Below are positions 8,751 to 30,006 of a stretch of DNA of 64,000 nt, in pieces. The stretch spans positions 47,823-111,822 of the forward strand of contig NZ_CP108089.1 in NCBI RefSeq assembly GCF_036192275.1, read 5' to 3'. The notes under the pieces were generated by a model that was not told the origin of the DNA, ran no database searches, and worked only from the letters and a program-made list of their open reading frames with translations. The stretch comes from Streptomyces sp. NBC_00250 (GTDB lineage Bacteria > Actinomycetota > Actinomycetes > Streptomycetales > Streptomycetaceae). Positions within the stretch are counted from its first letter, which is position 1. Each line of letters begins with the position of its first letter. The position numbers and the translations under genes are program-made.

Positions 8751-9283
8751 CGGGTCGGGGCGTCCGCGCGGTGGAACGCGCCGCCGAAGAACAGCAGCCC
8801 GTCCGCGCCGTCGCCACGGCTCGAACCGACCACGTCGCCGATGAACACGGTGTGGTCGCCTATCTCGTAGGCGGCGGAGACCTCGCACTCCAGCCAGGCC
8901 AGCGACCCGTTCAGGAGGGGGGCTCCCGTGGCGGGGCCGGGGACCCAGTCGACGCCGGTGAACTGGCTGGGTCCCAGGGGGCGCTTCTTGTCGGCGAAGA
9001 AGCGGGCCAGACCCTCCTGGCCGGCCCCCATGATCGAGACGCCGAAGTGCCCGGCGGAGGTGATCGCCTTGTACATGACCGCGCTGTGCGCGATGGAGCA
9101 CAGGACGGACGGCGGATCGAGAGAGATCGACGTGAAGGCGTTCGCCGTCATGCCGTGGATGTTCTCACCGCCGACCGACAGCACGGTGACACCGGTCGCG
9201 AACAGCGACATGACCTCCCGCAGCGGGGCGGGATGCGTCGCGGGCCCCGGGGAAACGGCGACGCCAGTGGATACGGAATTCAT
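8747..9283 (-). CDS. Flavin reductase (HpaC-like split-barrel, FMN/FAD:NAD(P)H)
   Basis: A 178-residue protein matching the flavin-reductase-like family: LREVMSLFATGVTVLSVGG, GMTANAFTSISLDPPSVLCS (flavin-binding strand-loop) and WLECEVSAAYEIGDHTVFIGDV. Start ATG 9283 is preceded by AAAGGCG. It should reduce free FMN or FAD with NAD(P)H and hand it to a partner monooxygenase. In streptazone- and coelimycin-type pathways such reductases feed flavin epoxidases, but no monooxygenase gene is visible in this window, so the partner must lie elsewhere. It is divergent from the aminotransferase across a 199-bp promoter region. Confidence 0.9.
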   Translation of the reverse strand: MNSVSTGVAVSPGPATHPAPLREVMSLFATGVTVLSVGGENIHGMTANAFTSISLDPPSVLCSIAHSAVMYKAITSAGHFGVSIMGAGQEGLARFFADKKRPLGPSQFTGVDWVPGPATGAPLLNGSLAWLECEVSAAYEIGDHTVFIGDVVGSSRGDGADGLLFFGGAFHRADAPTR

Positions 9284-9482
9284 GCCGCGCCTTTCATGTA
9301 ATCCATGGGGATAAATGTACGAGGGGAATCCGGCGGTCGAGGAACCGTCGAGTAACTGGCCGCTCAGCCGTGTGCGGGGGAGTGTCGGATTACCGTTCCA
9401 TGAGCGCCCGTTCACGAGGGGATGAGCGCTCCGTGGTTAGGATCTGGGCGTTTCGGTCAGGGCACCGTCAAAAAGGGGTGAC

Positions 9483-11072
9483 ATGAATAGCGTCTCTGCT
9501 GATCCGCAGCTCGCTGAACCGTATCTGCTCGGTTGGCTGGCCTCGCTCGGTCTCGACGTCGATTACGTACGGGCCGAAGGAAATACTCTGTATTACCTCG
9601 GTGCGAACGGCGCGGAGATTCCCGTACTCGATTTCGCGGGCGGGTACGGTTCCCTGATCCTGGGCCACAACCATCCGGAGATCACGGCGTACGCGCAGCG
9701 GCTCCTCGCGTCCCAGACGCCGGTGCACGCGCAGTTCTCCCGCCACCCGTACGCGAACGACGTCGCCGTCGCGCTCAACCGGATCCTCCAGCGCGAGCTG
9801 GGCACGGAGGAGAACTACTCCGCGATCTTCGCCAACACCGGTGCCGAGGCGGTGGAGGCGGCCGTCAAGCATGCCGAGCTCGACCGCGGGCTCCGGCTCG
9901 CCGAGCTCCGCGAGCAGCTCGACGCGAACCTGGCCGCCGCCCGCGCGGCGGTCGCGGACGGGGCGGTCGTCGCGGCGGAGGCGTACCGCCTCGTCGGTGT
10001 GGACGCGCAGGCCGGAACGGCCGGATTCGAGGCGCTGGCGGCGGCGGTCGCAGGGCACAACGCCGAGCAGACCGGCCGGCCGCCGGTGCTCCTGACCCTG
10101 GAGGGCGGGTTCCACGGCAAGCTGGTCGGCAGTGTCCAGCTCACCCACAACGAGGGCTACCGGGCCCCCTTCGCCGCCCTGGCGACGCCCGCCCGGTTCA
10201 TCCCCGCGGACAGCCCGCAGGCCCTCAAGGCCGTCCTGGAGAGCGAGCGGGCGACCGTGTTCGACCTGGTCGTCGAGGGCGGCACGGTGTCGGTGGCCGA
10301 GCGGAACTCCCCGGTGTTCTGCGCCTTCGTCCTGGAGCCCATCCAGGGCGAAGGCGGGATCCGCGTCCTCTCCGAGGAGTTCGCCCAGGAGATCCAGCGG
10401 GCCTGCGCCGAGGTCGACTGCCCGGTCATCGTCGACGAGGTGCAGAGCGGAATGGGCCGGAGCGGCGACTTCCTGGCGAGTTCGGCGCTGGGCCTGCGCG
10501 GCGACTACTACGCGCTCGCCAAGAGCCTGGGCGGCGGCATAGCGAAGACGTCCGTCATGCTCACCCGCCAGTCCCGCTACCGCTCCGAGTTCGAGCTCGT
10601 GCACAGCTCCACCTTCGCGAAGGACGCACTCTCGTGCTTCATCTCGCAGAAGGTCCTGGAGATCCTGGAAGCCGATGACGGGGCCGCGTACCGCACGGTC
10701 CGGGAGCGCGGCGCGAAGCTGCTCGGGATGCTGGAGGGCGTGCGCGCCGACTTCCCCGACGTGGTGAAGGACGTGCGGGGGCGGGGCCTGATGCTCGGCC
10801 TGGAGTTCCACGACCAGTCCGGCTCCGGCTCCGAGGCCATCCGCGAGAGCGCCCCGCTGCTGGGGTACACGGTCGCCGGGTATCTGATGCGCGAGCACCG
10901 GATCCGTACGTTCCCGACCGCGAGCGCCGTGAACACGCTCCGGTTCGAGCCCTCGCTGTACCTGACCGACGCCGAGATCGACCAGCTGGAGCGGGGCCTG
11001 CGGGGCGCCGCCCAGCTCTTCCGCACCCACGACGGGGCCGGTCTCACCGGCACGGCGGCGGACGCGGCCTGA
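9483..11072 (+). CDS. Class III (PLP-dependent) aminotransferase, probable polyketide-aldehyde aminase
   Basis: 529 residues with an AAAGGGGTGAC ribosome site before ATG 9483. Fold-type I aminotransferase landmarks are FANTGAEAVEAAVKHA (PLP phosphate region), VIVDEVQSGMGRSG with Asp318 (pyridine N contact) and YALAKSLGGGI with Lys347, the probable PLP lysine. It is about 70 residues longer than common class III enzymes because of an Ala-rich insertion around residues 130-190. In clusters with a terminal thioester reductase, such as coelimycin, streptazone and argimycin, an omega-transaminase of this family converts the released aldehyde to the primary amine. The reductase domain at the end of the third PKS makes that role the best prediction here. 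The amino donor is unknown. Confidence 0.9.
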   Translation: MNSVSADPQLAEPYLLGWLASLGLDVDYVRAEGNTLYYLGANGAEIPVLDFAGGYGSLILGHNHPEITAYAQRLLASQTPVHAQFSRHPYANDVAVALNRILQRELGTEENYSAIFANTGAEAVEAAVKHAELDRGLRLAELREQLDANLAAARAAVADGAVVAAEAYRLVGVDAQAGTAGFEALAAAVAGHNAEQTGRPPVLLTLEGGFHGKLVGSVQLTHNEGYRAPFAALATPARFIPADSPQALKAVLESERATVFDLVVEGGTVSVAERNSPVFCAFVLEPIQGEGGIRVLSEEFAQEIQRACAEVDCPVIVDEVQSGMGRSGDFLASSALGLRGDYYALAKSLGGGIAKTSVMLTRQSRYRSEFELVHSSTFAKDALSCFISQKVLEILEADDGAAYRTVRERGAKLLGMLEGVRADFPDVVKDVRGRGLMLGLEFHDQSGSGSEAIRESAPLLGYTVAGYLMREHRIRTFPTASAVNTLRFEPSLYLTDAEIDQLERGLRGAAQLFRTHDGAGLTGTAADAA

Positions 11073-11080
11073 CGCGCGAC

Positions 11081-11127
11081 GGTCCCCGGGCCGGCCGGTA
11101 CGCGATGCACCGGCGACCCGGGGACCG
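11081..11127. terminator. Large hairpin between convergent genes
   Basis: CGGTCCCCGGG (11081-11091) pairs perfectly with CCCGGGGACCG (11117-11127). Inside the loop GCCGGT (11095-11100) can pair with ACCGGC. It lies 8 bp after the aminotransferase stop. Confidence 0.7.
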
Positions 11128-11131
11128 GCAT

Positions 11132-11176
11132 GTCGGCGGGGTCGGCGGGGTCGGCGGGGTCGGCGGGGTCGGTGGG
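11132..11176. repeat. Five tandem copies of a 9-bp unit
   Basis: GTCGGCGGG is repeated four times exactly and once with one change, between the aminotransferase terminator and the 47-residue gene. No function is apparent. Confidence 0.8.
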
Positions 11177-11242
11177 ACGCGCCGGGCGCCCGGGTTCTGG
11201 GCGCGTCGACGCAACGCGCCGGCCGCCCGGGAGACCCGTACG

Positions 11243-11386
11243 TCAGTCCATGCCCCGCACGATGTGGGGCTCGCCGGGCTCCTCGTCCGCGCCGGCGAGC
11301 TGGAGCGGCGGGTAGCGCAGGACGTGCGCAAGGCCCTTGGGGAAGGCGTGGCCGAGGTCGGCGTCGTACGTGTCGTCGCGCATCAT
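11243..11386 (-). CDS. Small 47-residue protein of unknown function, coupled to the PPTase gene
   Basis: The short frame starts ATG ATG at 11386, preceded by a strong GGAGGAC site, and overlaps the phosphopantetheinyl transferase stop by 4 bp. The acidic product starts MMRDDTYDADLGHAFPKGLA and ends with GEPHIVRGMD. It has no membrane segment, signal peptide or cysteine motif, and I do not recognise a family. It is the last cistron of the five-gene operon 14638-11243. The ribosome site and coupling argue that it is translated. It does not look like an MbtH-type partner, which would be about 70 residues with conserved tryptophans. Confidence 0.7.
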   Translation of the reverse strand: MMRDDTYDADLGHAFPKGLAHVLRYPPLQLAGADEEPGEPHIVRGMD

Positions 11387-12120
11387 GTCCTCCGGTCGTC
11401 GAATGGAACGGCCCCGCCGCTCGCCGGCCCGGTCCGGGCGGACGTCGTGGACCGCACGGGCGGCCGCAGACCGATGGCGGTCACCACCAGCCCGTTGCCC
11501 GTACGCCACCGTCCGTCGAAGGCGGTGATCCGTACGCCGTCCACCACCGGTCCGGGGACCAGGAGTTCGGCGCGGAACGTGCCCGCCACGGGATCGGGTG
11601 TGATCACGGCCTCGTCGAAGTCCAGAGGCCGCCCGGTGAGCGGGAACCAGGTCTTGTAGACGCTCTCCTTGGCGCTGAACAGCAGCCGGTCCCAGGAGAC
11701 GGCCGGCCGCCGCGCGGTGAACTCGCGCAGCCAGACCCGCTCCTGGGGGAGCGATATCAGCTCCAGGATGTCCGGCGAGGGCAGTGGCGCGTTCGGCTCG
11801 GCGTCGCAGCCGACCGCCAGCAGATCCGTGGCCCGGGCCACGGCCGCCGCGCGGTAGCCCTGACAGTGCGTCATGCTGCCGACGACGCCCTCCGGCCACC
11901 GGGGCGCTCCGCGCGCGCCGGGCAGCAGCGGCGCCGGCGGCAGCCCGAGCCGGGCCAAAGCCTGCCGGGCACAGGCCCGGACCGAGGCGAACTCCCTGCG
12001 GCGCCCGGCGACGGCTCCCGCCACCACGCGCTCCTCCTCGGGGAACAGGCCGGGCGGCCCGGGAGGGTCGTGGAAGAGCTCGGCGGTGACGACCGGCGCG
12101 GGGAGCAGCGCGGCGATCAC
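11383..12120 (-). CDS. 4'-phosphopantetheinyl transferase (EntD/Sfp superfamily)
   Basis: 245 residues from a GTG at 12120 that overlaps the metallophosphoesterase stop (GTGA). Landmarks are SMTHCQGYRAAAVARATDLL, then VGCDAEPN (Mg2+/CoA-binding Asp and Glu), then FSAKESVYKTWFPLTG, the WxxKEAxxK-type motif of Sfp/EntD enzymes, then LDFDEAVI. It transfers the phosphopantetheine arm of CoA to the conserved Ser of carrier domains. Here the obvious substrates are the five ACPs of the PKS. It is encoded in a translationally coupled operon with the type II thioesterase, so ACP priming and ACP cleaning are co-expressed. Confidence 0.92.
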   Translation of the reverse strand: MIAALLPAPVVTAELFHDPPGPPGLFPEEERVVAGAVAGRRREFASVRACARQALARLGLPPAPLLPGARGAPRWPEGVVGSMTHCQGYRAAAVARATDLLAVGCDAEPNAPLPSPDILELISLPQERVWLREFTARRPAVSWDRLLFSAKESVYKTWFPLTGRPLDFDEAVITPDPVAGTFRAELLVPGPVVDGVRITAFDGRWRTGNGLVVTAIGLRPPVRSTTSARTGPASGGAVPFDDRRT

Positions 12121-13256
12121 GGCCGTTCTCCGGTGGGAGCGTCGGTGGGAGCGTCGGTGGGAGCGTCGGTGGGTGCGTCGGTGGGTGCGTCGGTGGGAGC
12201 GTCGGTGGGAGCGTCGGTGGGAGCGTCGGTGGGAGCGTCGGCGGGTGCCTCGGCGGCGAGGTCTGTCGGGGCCTCGGCCGGGGCCCCGGCGGGTGCTTCG
12301 GCGGGCGCTTCGGGCGGGATCCCTGTCGGGGCCGGGGCCGAGAAGCCCGGCAGGACCCGTGGAGCGTGGCCGGGGTCGGCTCGACGGCGCCATTCGCGCG
12401 GGTAGCCGAGGGACACCTCGTAGTGCGGTATCCCCTGCTTCCGTATCAGCCGGGGGATGTGCAGATGCCCGTAGACGACGGCGGCGGCCCGGTACCGGAC
12501 CGGCCAGTCGGCGGTGGCCTCCGTACCGCACCACAGGGCGAAGTCGGGGAAGCGCAGCACCTCCGTGGGCTCGCGCACCAGGGGGAAGTGGTTGACGAGG
12601 ACGGTCGGCAGGTCGGCGGGGAGCGCGTCGAGGCGCTCGGCGGTCCGCCGGAGGCGGGCCCGGCACCAGTCGGCGATGCCGGCGTACGGGTCGGGGTGGA
12701 GCAGGATCTCGTCGGTCGCGACGACCCCCGCTTCGTCCGCGAGCCGCAGCGCCTCCTCGGCGTTGCGGACGCCGGGGCGCCGGAAGCTGTAGTCGTACAG
12801 GAGGAACAGCGGCACGATCACCGCGGGGCCGCCCGCCCCGTGCCACACCGGGTAGGGGTCCTCGGGGGTGGTGACGCCCAGGCTCCGGCAGAGCTGGACC
12901 AGGGCGTCGTACCGGGCGGCGCCGCGTGTCTGGACCGGGTCGTCCGGAGGGGTCCACAGTTCGTGGTTGCCCGGCGCCCAGATGACCTTCCGGAACCGGC
13001 CGGCCAGCGTGGACAGCGCCCATTCGATGTCGGCCATGTGCTCCCCGACGTCGCCCGCGACGAGCAGCCAGTCCTCGTCCGAGGAGGGCCGCAGCGCCTC
13101 GACGACCGCCCGGTTCTCGTCGTAGCGCACATGGAGGTCGCTGAGGGCCAGCAGACTGCCGGGGGAGGAGTGGCCGTGGGGGTGGGCTTCGGCGCGACCC
13201 TCGGGGTGGCCCTTGGGATGACCTTCGGGATGGCCCTCAGGAGGTGGCGGTAGCAC
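12117..13256 (-). CDS. Calcineurin-like metallophosphoesterase with repetitive tail
   Basis: 379 residues. All metal-binding motifs are present in order: LSDLHVRYDEN (D-x-H), VAGDVGEHMAD (GD), WAPGNHELW (GNHE), LVNHFPLV (H) and VYGHLHIPR (GHxH). The first 28 residues are rich in Gly-His-Pro (HPEGHPKGHPEG). The last 75 or so are a low-complexity Ala-Pro-Glu/Asp tail built from APTD repeats, encoded by a 12-bp tandem repeat at the DNA level. It is predicted to hydrolyse a phosphomonoester or diester in the cytoplasm. It is sandwiched between the thioesterase (6-bp gap) and PPTase (overlap) genes. ACP hydrolase or CoA-derived phosphate removal are conceivable roles, but the sequence does not decide. 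Confidence 0.88.
   Translation of the reverse strand: MLPPPPEGHPEGHPKGHPEGRAEAHPHGHSSPGSLLALSDLHVRYDENRAVVEALRPSSDEDWLLVAGDVGEHMADIEWALSTLAGRFRKVIWAPGNHELWTPPDDPVQTRGAARYDALVQLCRSLGVTTPEDPYPVWHGAGGPAVIVPLFLLYDYSFRRPGVRNAEEALRLADEAGVVATDEILLHPDPYAGIADWCRARLRRTAERLDALPADLPTVLVNHFPLVREPTEVLRFPDFALWCGTEATADWPVRYRAAAVVYGHLHIPRLIRKQGIPHYEVSLGYPREWRRRADPGHAPRVLPGFSAPAPTGIPPEAPAEAPAGAPAEAPTDLAAEAPADAPTDAPTDAPTDAPTDAPTDAPTDAPTDAPTDAPTGERP
12132..12251. repeat. Ten tandem 12-bp units encoding APTD repeats
   Basis: The unit GGTGGGAGCGTC is repeated ten times in register with the reading frame of the metallophosphoesterase gene, with a few single-base variants. Copy number should be prone to slippage, changing the protein tail by four residues at a time without a frameshift. 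Confidence 0.9.
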
Positions 13257-13262
13257 GCCCGA

Positions 13263-14012
13263 TCACGCCGTGGAGCCCGCGACGAGCAGGCCGTCCGTGA
13301 TGATGTCGCGGACCTCGTCCGTACGGTCGTCCAGGTAGAAGTGGCCACCGGGCAGGATCCGCAGTTCGAAGTCGCCGCTGGTGTGGTCGTGCCAGGCCGC
13401 GGCCTCGTCGACGGCCACCACCGGGTCCGCGTCGCCGATCAGCACGGTGACGGGGGCGGCCAGCGGGACGCCGCCGCTCCAGCGGTACGCGCCGAGGGCG
13501 CCGTAGTCCGCGCGCAGCGCCGGCATCACCATGGCGAGCAGCTCGGGGTCGTCGAGCACCGCGTGGCCGGTCCCGCCGAGACCGCGCACCGCCCTGAGGA
13601 TCTCCGTGTCGCTGCCGAGCCGGTCGTGCGGGCTGGGCAGCGGCGAGGGCGCGCCGCGTCCGGAGAGGAACACCCGGCAGGGGCCCGGCCGCCCGGCGGC
13701 GACCAGACGACGGGCCGTCTCGTACGCGAGGACCGCCCCCATGCTGTGGCCGAAGAAGGCGTAGGGCTCGTCCGTCAGCGGAACCATGGCCTCGGCGAGG
13801 GCGTCGGCGTGGGCGTCGACGCTGCGGTACGGCTCCTCCCGCCGCCGGTCCTGACGGCCGGGGTACTGCACGGCGAGCACGTCGACGTGCTCGCCGAGCG
13901 CCCGCGACAGGGGAATGAACGCGCTGGCCGCGCCGCCCGCGTGCGGGAAGCACACCAACCGCACCGCGCCCTCACGGGCCGCTCCGAAGCGCCTGAACCA
14001 CGTGCTATCCAC
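13263..14012 (-). CDS. Type II (editing) thioesterase
   Basis: 249 residues from a GTG at 14012 that overlaps the TetR stop by one base, with AAAGGGAC upstream; this is the usual TEII length. Alpha/beta-hydrolase landmarks are RLVCFPHAGGAASAFIPL, then YPGRQDRRREEPY, then FFGHSMGAVLAYE with nucleophile Ser90, then IGDADPVV (acid) and LPGGHFYL (His). Such enzymes hydrolyse aberrant acyl groups from PKS ACPs, and counterparts accompany many modular PKS clusters (ScoT in the coelimycin cluster). There is no integrated thioesterase in this PKS, since chain release is reductive, so this protein should act only in editing or starter clearance. Confidence 0.93.
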   Translation of the reverse strand: MDSTWFRRFGAAREGAVRLVCFPHAGGAASAFIPLSRALGEHVDVLAVQYPGRQDRRREEPYRSVDAHADALAEAMVPLTDEPYAFFGHSMGAVLAYETARRLVAAGRPGPCRVFLSGRGAPSPLPSPHDRLGSDTEILRAVRGLGGTGHAVLDDPELLAMVMPALRADYGALGAYRWSGGVPLAAPVTVLIGDADPVVAVDEAAAWHDHTSGDFELRILPGGHFYLDDRTDEVRDIITDGLLVAGSTA

Positions 14013-14638
14013 TACGTCCCTTTCAGCGGGCCGGTACCCGGTGGCACCAGACGGGGGAGCATGAACTGCCAGAACCGGCCGAGCCGTTGCCGGGAGAGCC
14101 AGGTGGGATCCTTGCGGCCGAGGGCCTCGAAGCCGACGGTCGACGCCGCGACGACGGTCACGACGTCCTCCGGCTCGGTCCCGTCGGCGAGCGCGCCGAT
14201 CTTCGCCGCGTGCCGCAGCGTGCCGTCGATCCAGTCCCGCCACTGGCCGTGCAGGTCGACCGGGCTCGCCCAGGACGGTTCGCAGCCGAGCGTGAACCCG
14301 GCGCGCAGGATGACGTCGCTGTTCAGCCCGTCGAAGAGCTGGTGGGAGGTCTCGACGAGGTTCTGGATCAGGTCGACGTCACCATGGGATCCACGGCCCT
14401 CGGATCCGTCCGGCGCCGGACCGGTGATACACCACAGCCGCTGGACGGCCGCCTGCTCGATGGCCTCCGCGAGGGCGCTCTTGTTGGCGAAGTGGAAGTG
14501 CAGGGCACCGCTGCTCACTCCGGCCCGGTGCGAGATGGCGGAGAGGGAGGCCGATACGAAACCGTCGGTGTCGAAGATCTCCGCCGCGGATCGGAGCACC
14601 GTCGCTCGTGTACGGACAGCGCGTTCCTGTTTAGCCAT
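14012..14638 (-). CDS. TetR-family regulator of the gamma-butyrolactone-receptor type (ScbR/ArpA-like)
   Basis: 208 residues from ATG 14638. The N-terminus MAKQERAVRTRATVLRSAA and the helix-turn-helix SLSAISHRAGVSSGALHFHF, followed by ANKSALAEAI, are the signature of the ArpA/ScbR/BarA family. The C-terminal ligand domain ends WLSRQRLGRFWQFMLPRLVP. It heads a five-gene operon with the thioesterase, metallophosphoesterase, PPTase and the small protein. A perfect ACCG-N6-CGGT site of the family's operator type lies 62 bp upstream of its start. With a butyrolactone synthase homologue encoded at 43207-44115 and a sibling regulator at 44233-44898, it should be part of a local autoregulator circuit. 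Whether it binds ligand or is a pseudo-receptor cannot be told from sequence. Confidence 0.9.
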   Translation of the reverse strand: MAKQERAVRTRATVLRSAAEIFDTDGFVSASLSAISHRAGVSSGALHFHFANKSALAEAIEQAAVQRLWCITGPAPDGSEGRGSHGDVDLIQNLVETSHQLFDGLNSDVILRAGFTLGCEPSWASPVDLHGQWRDWIDGTLRHAAKIGALADGTEPEDVVTVVAASTVGFEALGRKDPTWLSRQRLGRFWQFMLPRLVPPGTGPLKGT

Positions 14639-14699
14639 GTGCACTCCGTGGATGCCTGGGGGCGCTGCTGACGGCCCCTCAAGAACGTCCAGCGTAATG

Positions 14700-14715
14700 A
14701 ACCGCAACGGCGGTT
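14700..14715. promoter_or_regulatory. ARE-like operator upstream of the first receptor gene
   Basis: AACCGC-AACG-GCGGTT is a perfect inverted repeat, containing ACCG-N6-CGGT at 14701-14714. This matches the spacing of the autoregulatory elements bound by ArpA/ScbR-type receptors. It lies between the TetR start (14638) and the SnoaL genes and probably mediates autoregulation. Confidence 0.65.
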
Positions 14716-14832
14716 TTCTATCGGCCCGGATCGAGTTCGTCTTGAAAAGGCCACCCGTCGGACGGCCCGGAATCCGGAGCCTGGCCTGCCCGAGCGGGGG
14801 GAAGGATCGGACAGGCCAGGAGAAGGGGGGAC

Positions 14833-15258
14833 CTACTCCGGGAGCAGGGTGCCGGCGACCGGACGGTCGATGGACATGAGCCAGCGGCCGTCCTCGCCAC
14901 GACGCAGTACGTCGGTGCAGTTGCCTTCGATACGGACGGGCTCGCCCTCGGGCCCCGTGCTGTCGACGCTGAACTTCACGCCGATCAGGGCCACGTCGCC
15001 GGCCACGTACGCGTGCGTGATCTCGGCCTTGAGGAACGGCTTCGGCGCGAGGAACTCCTTGAAGAACTCCAGGCGCTCCTTCCCGGTGAGCGGGGAGCCG
15101 GAGAAGTTCGATATCGCGTCCTCGCGGTAGAGGAGGTCGAACAGGGCTCCGTCACCGGAATTGAAGAGCTGGATGAAGATCTCGTTCTGAGTATCCGCGT
15201 CCGCGGTCAGATCGGGGTTGTCGACGTCGAAGTCGACCGTGATACCGGGAATGCTCAT
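14833..15258 (-). CDS. SnoaL-like (NTF2-fold) protein 1
   Basis: 141 residues from ATG 15258; an in-frame GTG at 15273 would add five residues. It has the SnoaL/ketosteroid-isomerase-like pattern: TQNEIFIQLFNSGDGALFDLLY, SNFSGSPLTGKERLEFFKEFL, GDVALIGVKFSVD and TDVLRRGEDGRWLMSIDRP. Members of this fold act as aldol cyclases, isomerases or oxygenase-like enzymes in polyketide pathways, but the catalytic residues differ too much to assign one. It is clearly related to the neighbouring protein 2, so the two arose by tandem duplication. It is transcribed away from the PKS genes, 87 bp downstream of protein 2, and probably cotranscribed with it. Confidence 0.82.
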   Translation of the reverse strand: MSIPGITVDFDVDNPDLTADADTQNEIFIQLFNSGDGALFDLLYREDAISNFSGSPLTGKERLEFFKEFLAPKPFLKAEITHAYVAGDVALIGVKFSVDSTGPEGEPVRIEGNCTDVLRRGEDGRWLMSIDRPVAGTLLPE

Positions 15259-15344
15259 GGTCTGCGACACCACTTTCTTGGGTCTGGGGGTGCCTCCGCG
15301 CCGGGCACGGAGACGCGCGGGTTACTGCTGCTCGCCGTACGGGG

Positions 15345-15725
15345 TTACTTCTTCTCGCCGTACGGCTCGTCGATGGCGTAGCGCCAGTTGCCGTCCGCAC
15401 CCTTGCGCAGCACGTCGACCCCGACGCCCGTCAGCAGCTCGGGGATGCCCGCGTCGTCCACGGTGGCGATGGACCAGTCCACGATCAGGAGCGCGGTGTC
15501 TCCGGTCTCGAAGACCTGGCGCGGCTTGGCGCTCATCTTCGGCGAGCGGGCCAGGAACTCCTTGACGGCGTCCTTGCGGGCCTGGCCCGTGAGCGGCTTG
15601 CCCGGTTCCCAGACCGCGACGGCCTCGTCGGTGTACATCTCGTTCACGGCGTCGGCGTCGCCCGCGTTGAAGGCCGCCTCGTACAGCGCGGTGTGCTGGG
15701 CGACATCGCTGGTCAGATTACTCAT
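15345..15725 (-). CDS. SnoaL-like (NTF2-fold) protein 2
   Basis: 126 residues from ATG 15725, with AGGAACGG upstream. The pattern matches protein 1: [52 protein letters not shown] and [22 protein letters not shown]2-fold proteins form small dimeric cones with a hydrophobic pocket. Here it might cyclise or isomerise the amine or imine formed from the released polyketide, but no assigned catalytic Asp/His pair can be pointed to. Its start faces the first PKS gene across a 271-bp divergent promoter, so it is likely controlled with the PKS. Confidence 0.82.
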   Translation of the reverse strand: MSNLTSDVAQHTALYEAAFNAGDADAVNEMYTDEAVAVWEPGKPLTGQARKDAVKEFLARSPKMSAKPRQVFETGDTALLIVDWSIATVDDAGIPELLTGVGVDVLRKGADGNWRYAIDEPYGEKK

Positions 15726-15901
15726 GGTGAGACCGTTCCTGCTTTCTTCCGGCATGACACCCGGGAATTCGAGGAGTTTCACGCAGATCTGTCCAGAACG
15801 TAACCGGCCAACCTCACCGGCCGCCCACCGACAAGTAACGGACCGTCCACCCCGTTGCCGAATCGGGCGGTTACCCGTGCATGACCGGGTGTTGAGAAGA
15901 A

Positions 15902-15919
15902 ACAGGTCGGCCGGTCTTA
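15902..15919. promoter_or_regulatory. Imperfect ARE-like site upstream of the PKS genes
   Basis: ACAG-GTCGGC-CGGT (15902-15915) keeps one intact half-site (GGCCGGTCTTA) of the ArpA-type operator and the same N6 spacing as the two perfect copies. It lies about 80 bp before the first PKS start. This is weaker evidence than for the sites at 14700 and 44173. Confidence 0.35.
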
Positions 15920-15996
15920 GGGTCGAAAATGCGGGGTTCCATATCCGGGATACTCAGGCCGCTTCGATATCAGTCAGGAAAGGGCAGTCGAGCGCC

Positions 15997-29934
<13,938 letters not shown>

Positions 29935-30006
29935 CCCCCAGGGCACGCGCCGCCCACGGCGCGCACACGGCAATCGGACACACCACCACACGGGAGCTGA
30001 ATTCAC

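Noticed and set aside
12132..12251. Possible CRISPR array (regular repeats)
   Set aside because: The 12-bp units are contiguous without spacers and in frame with a coding sequence. No CRISPR-like repeat-spacer structure was seen in the window.
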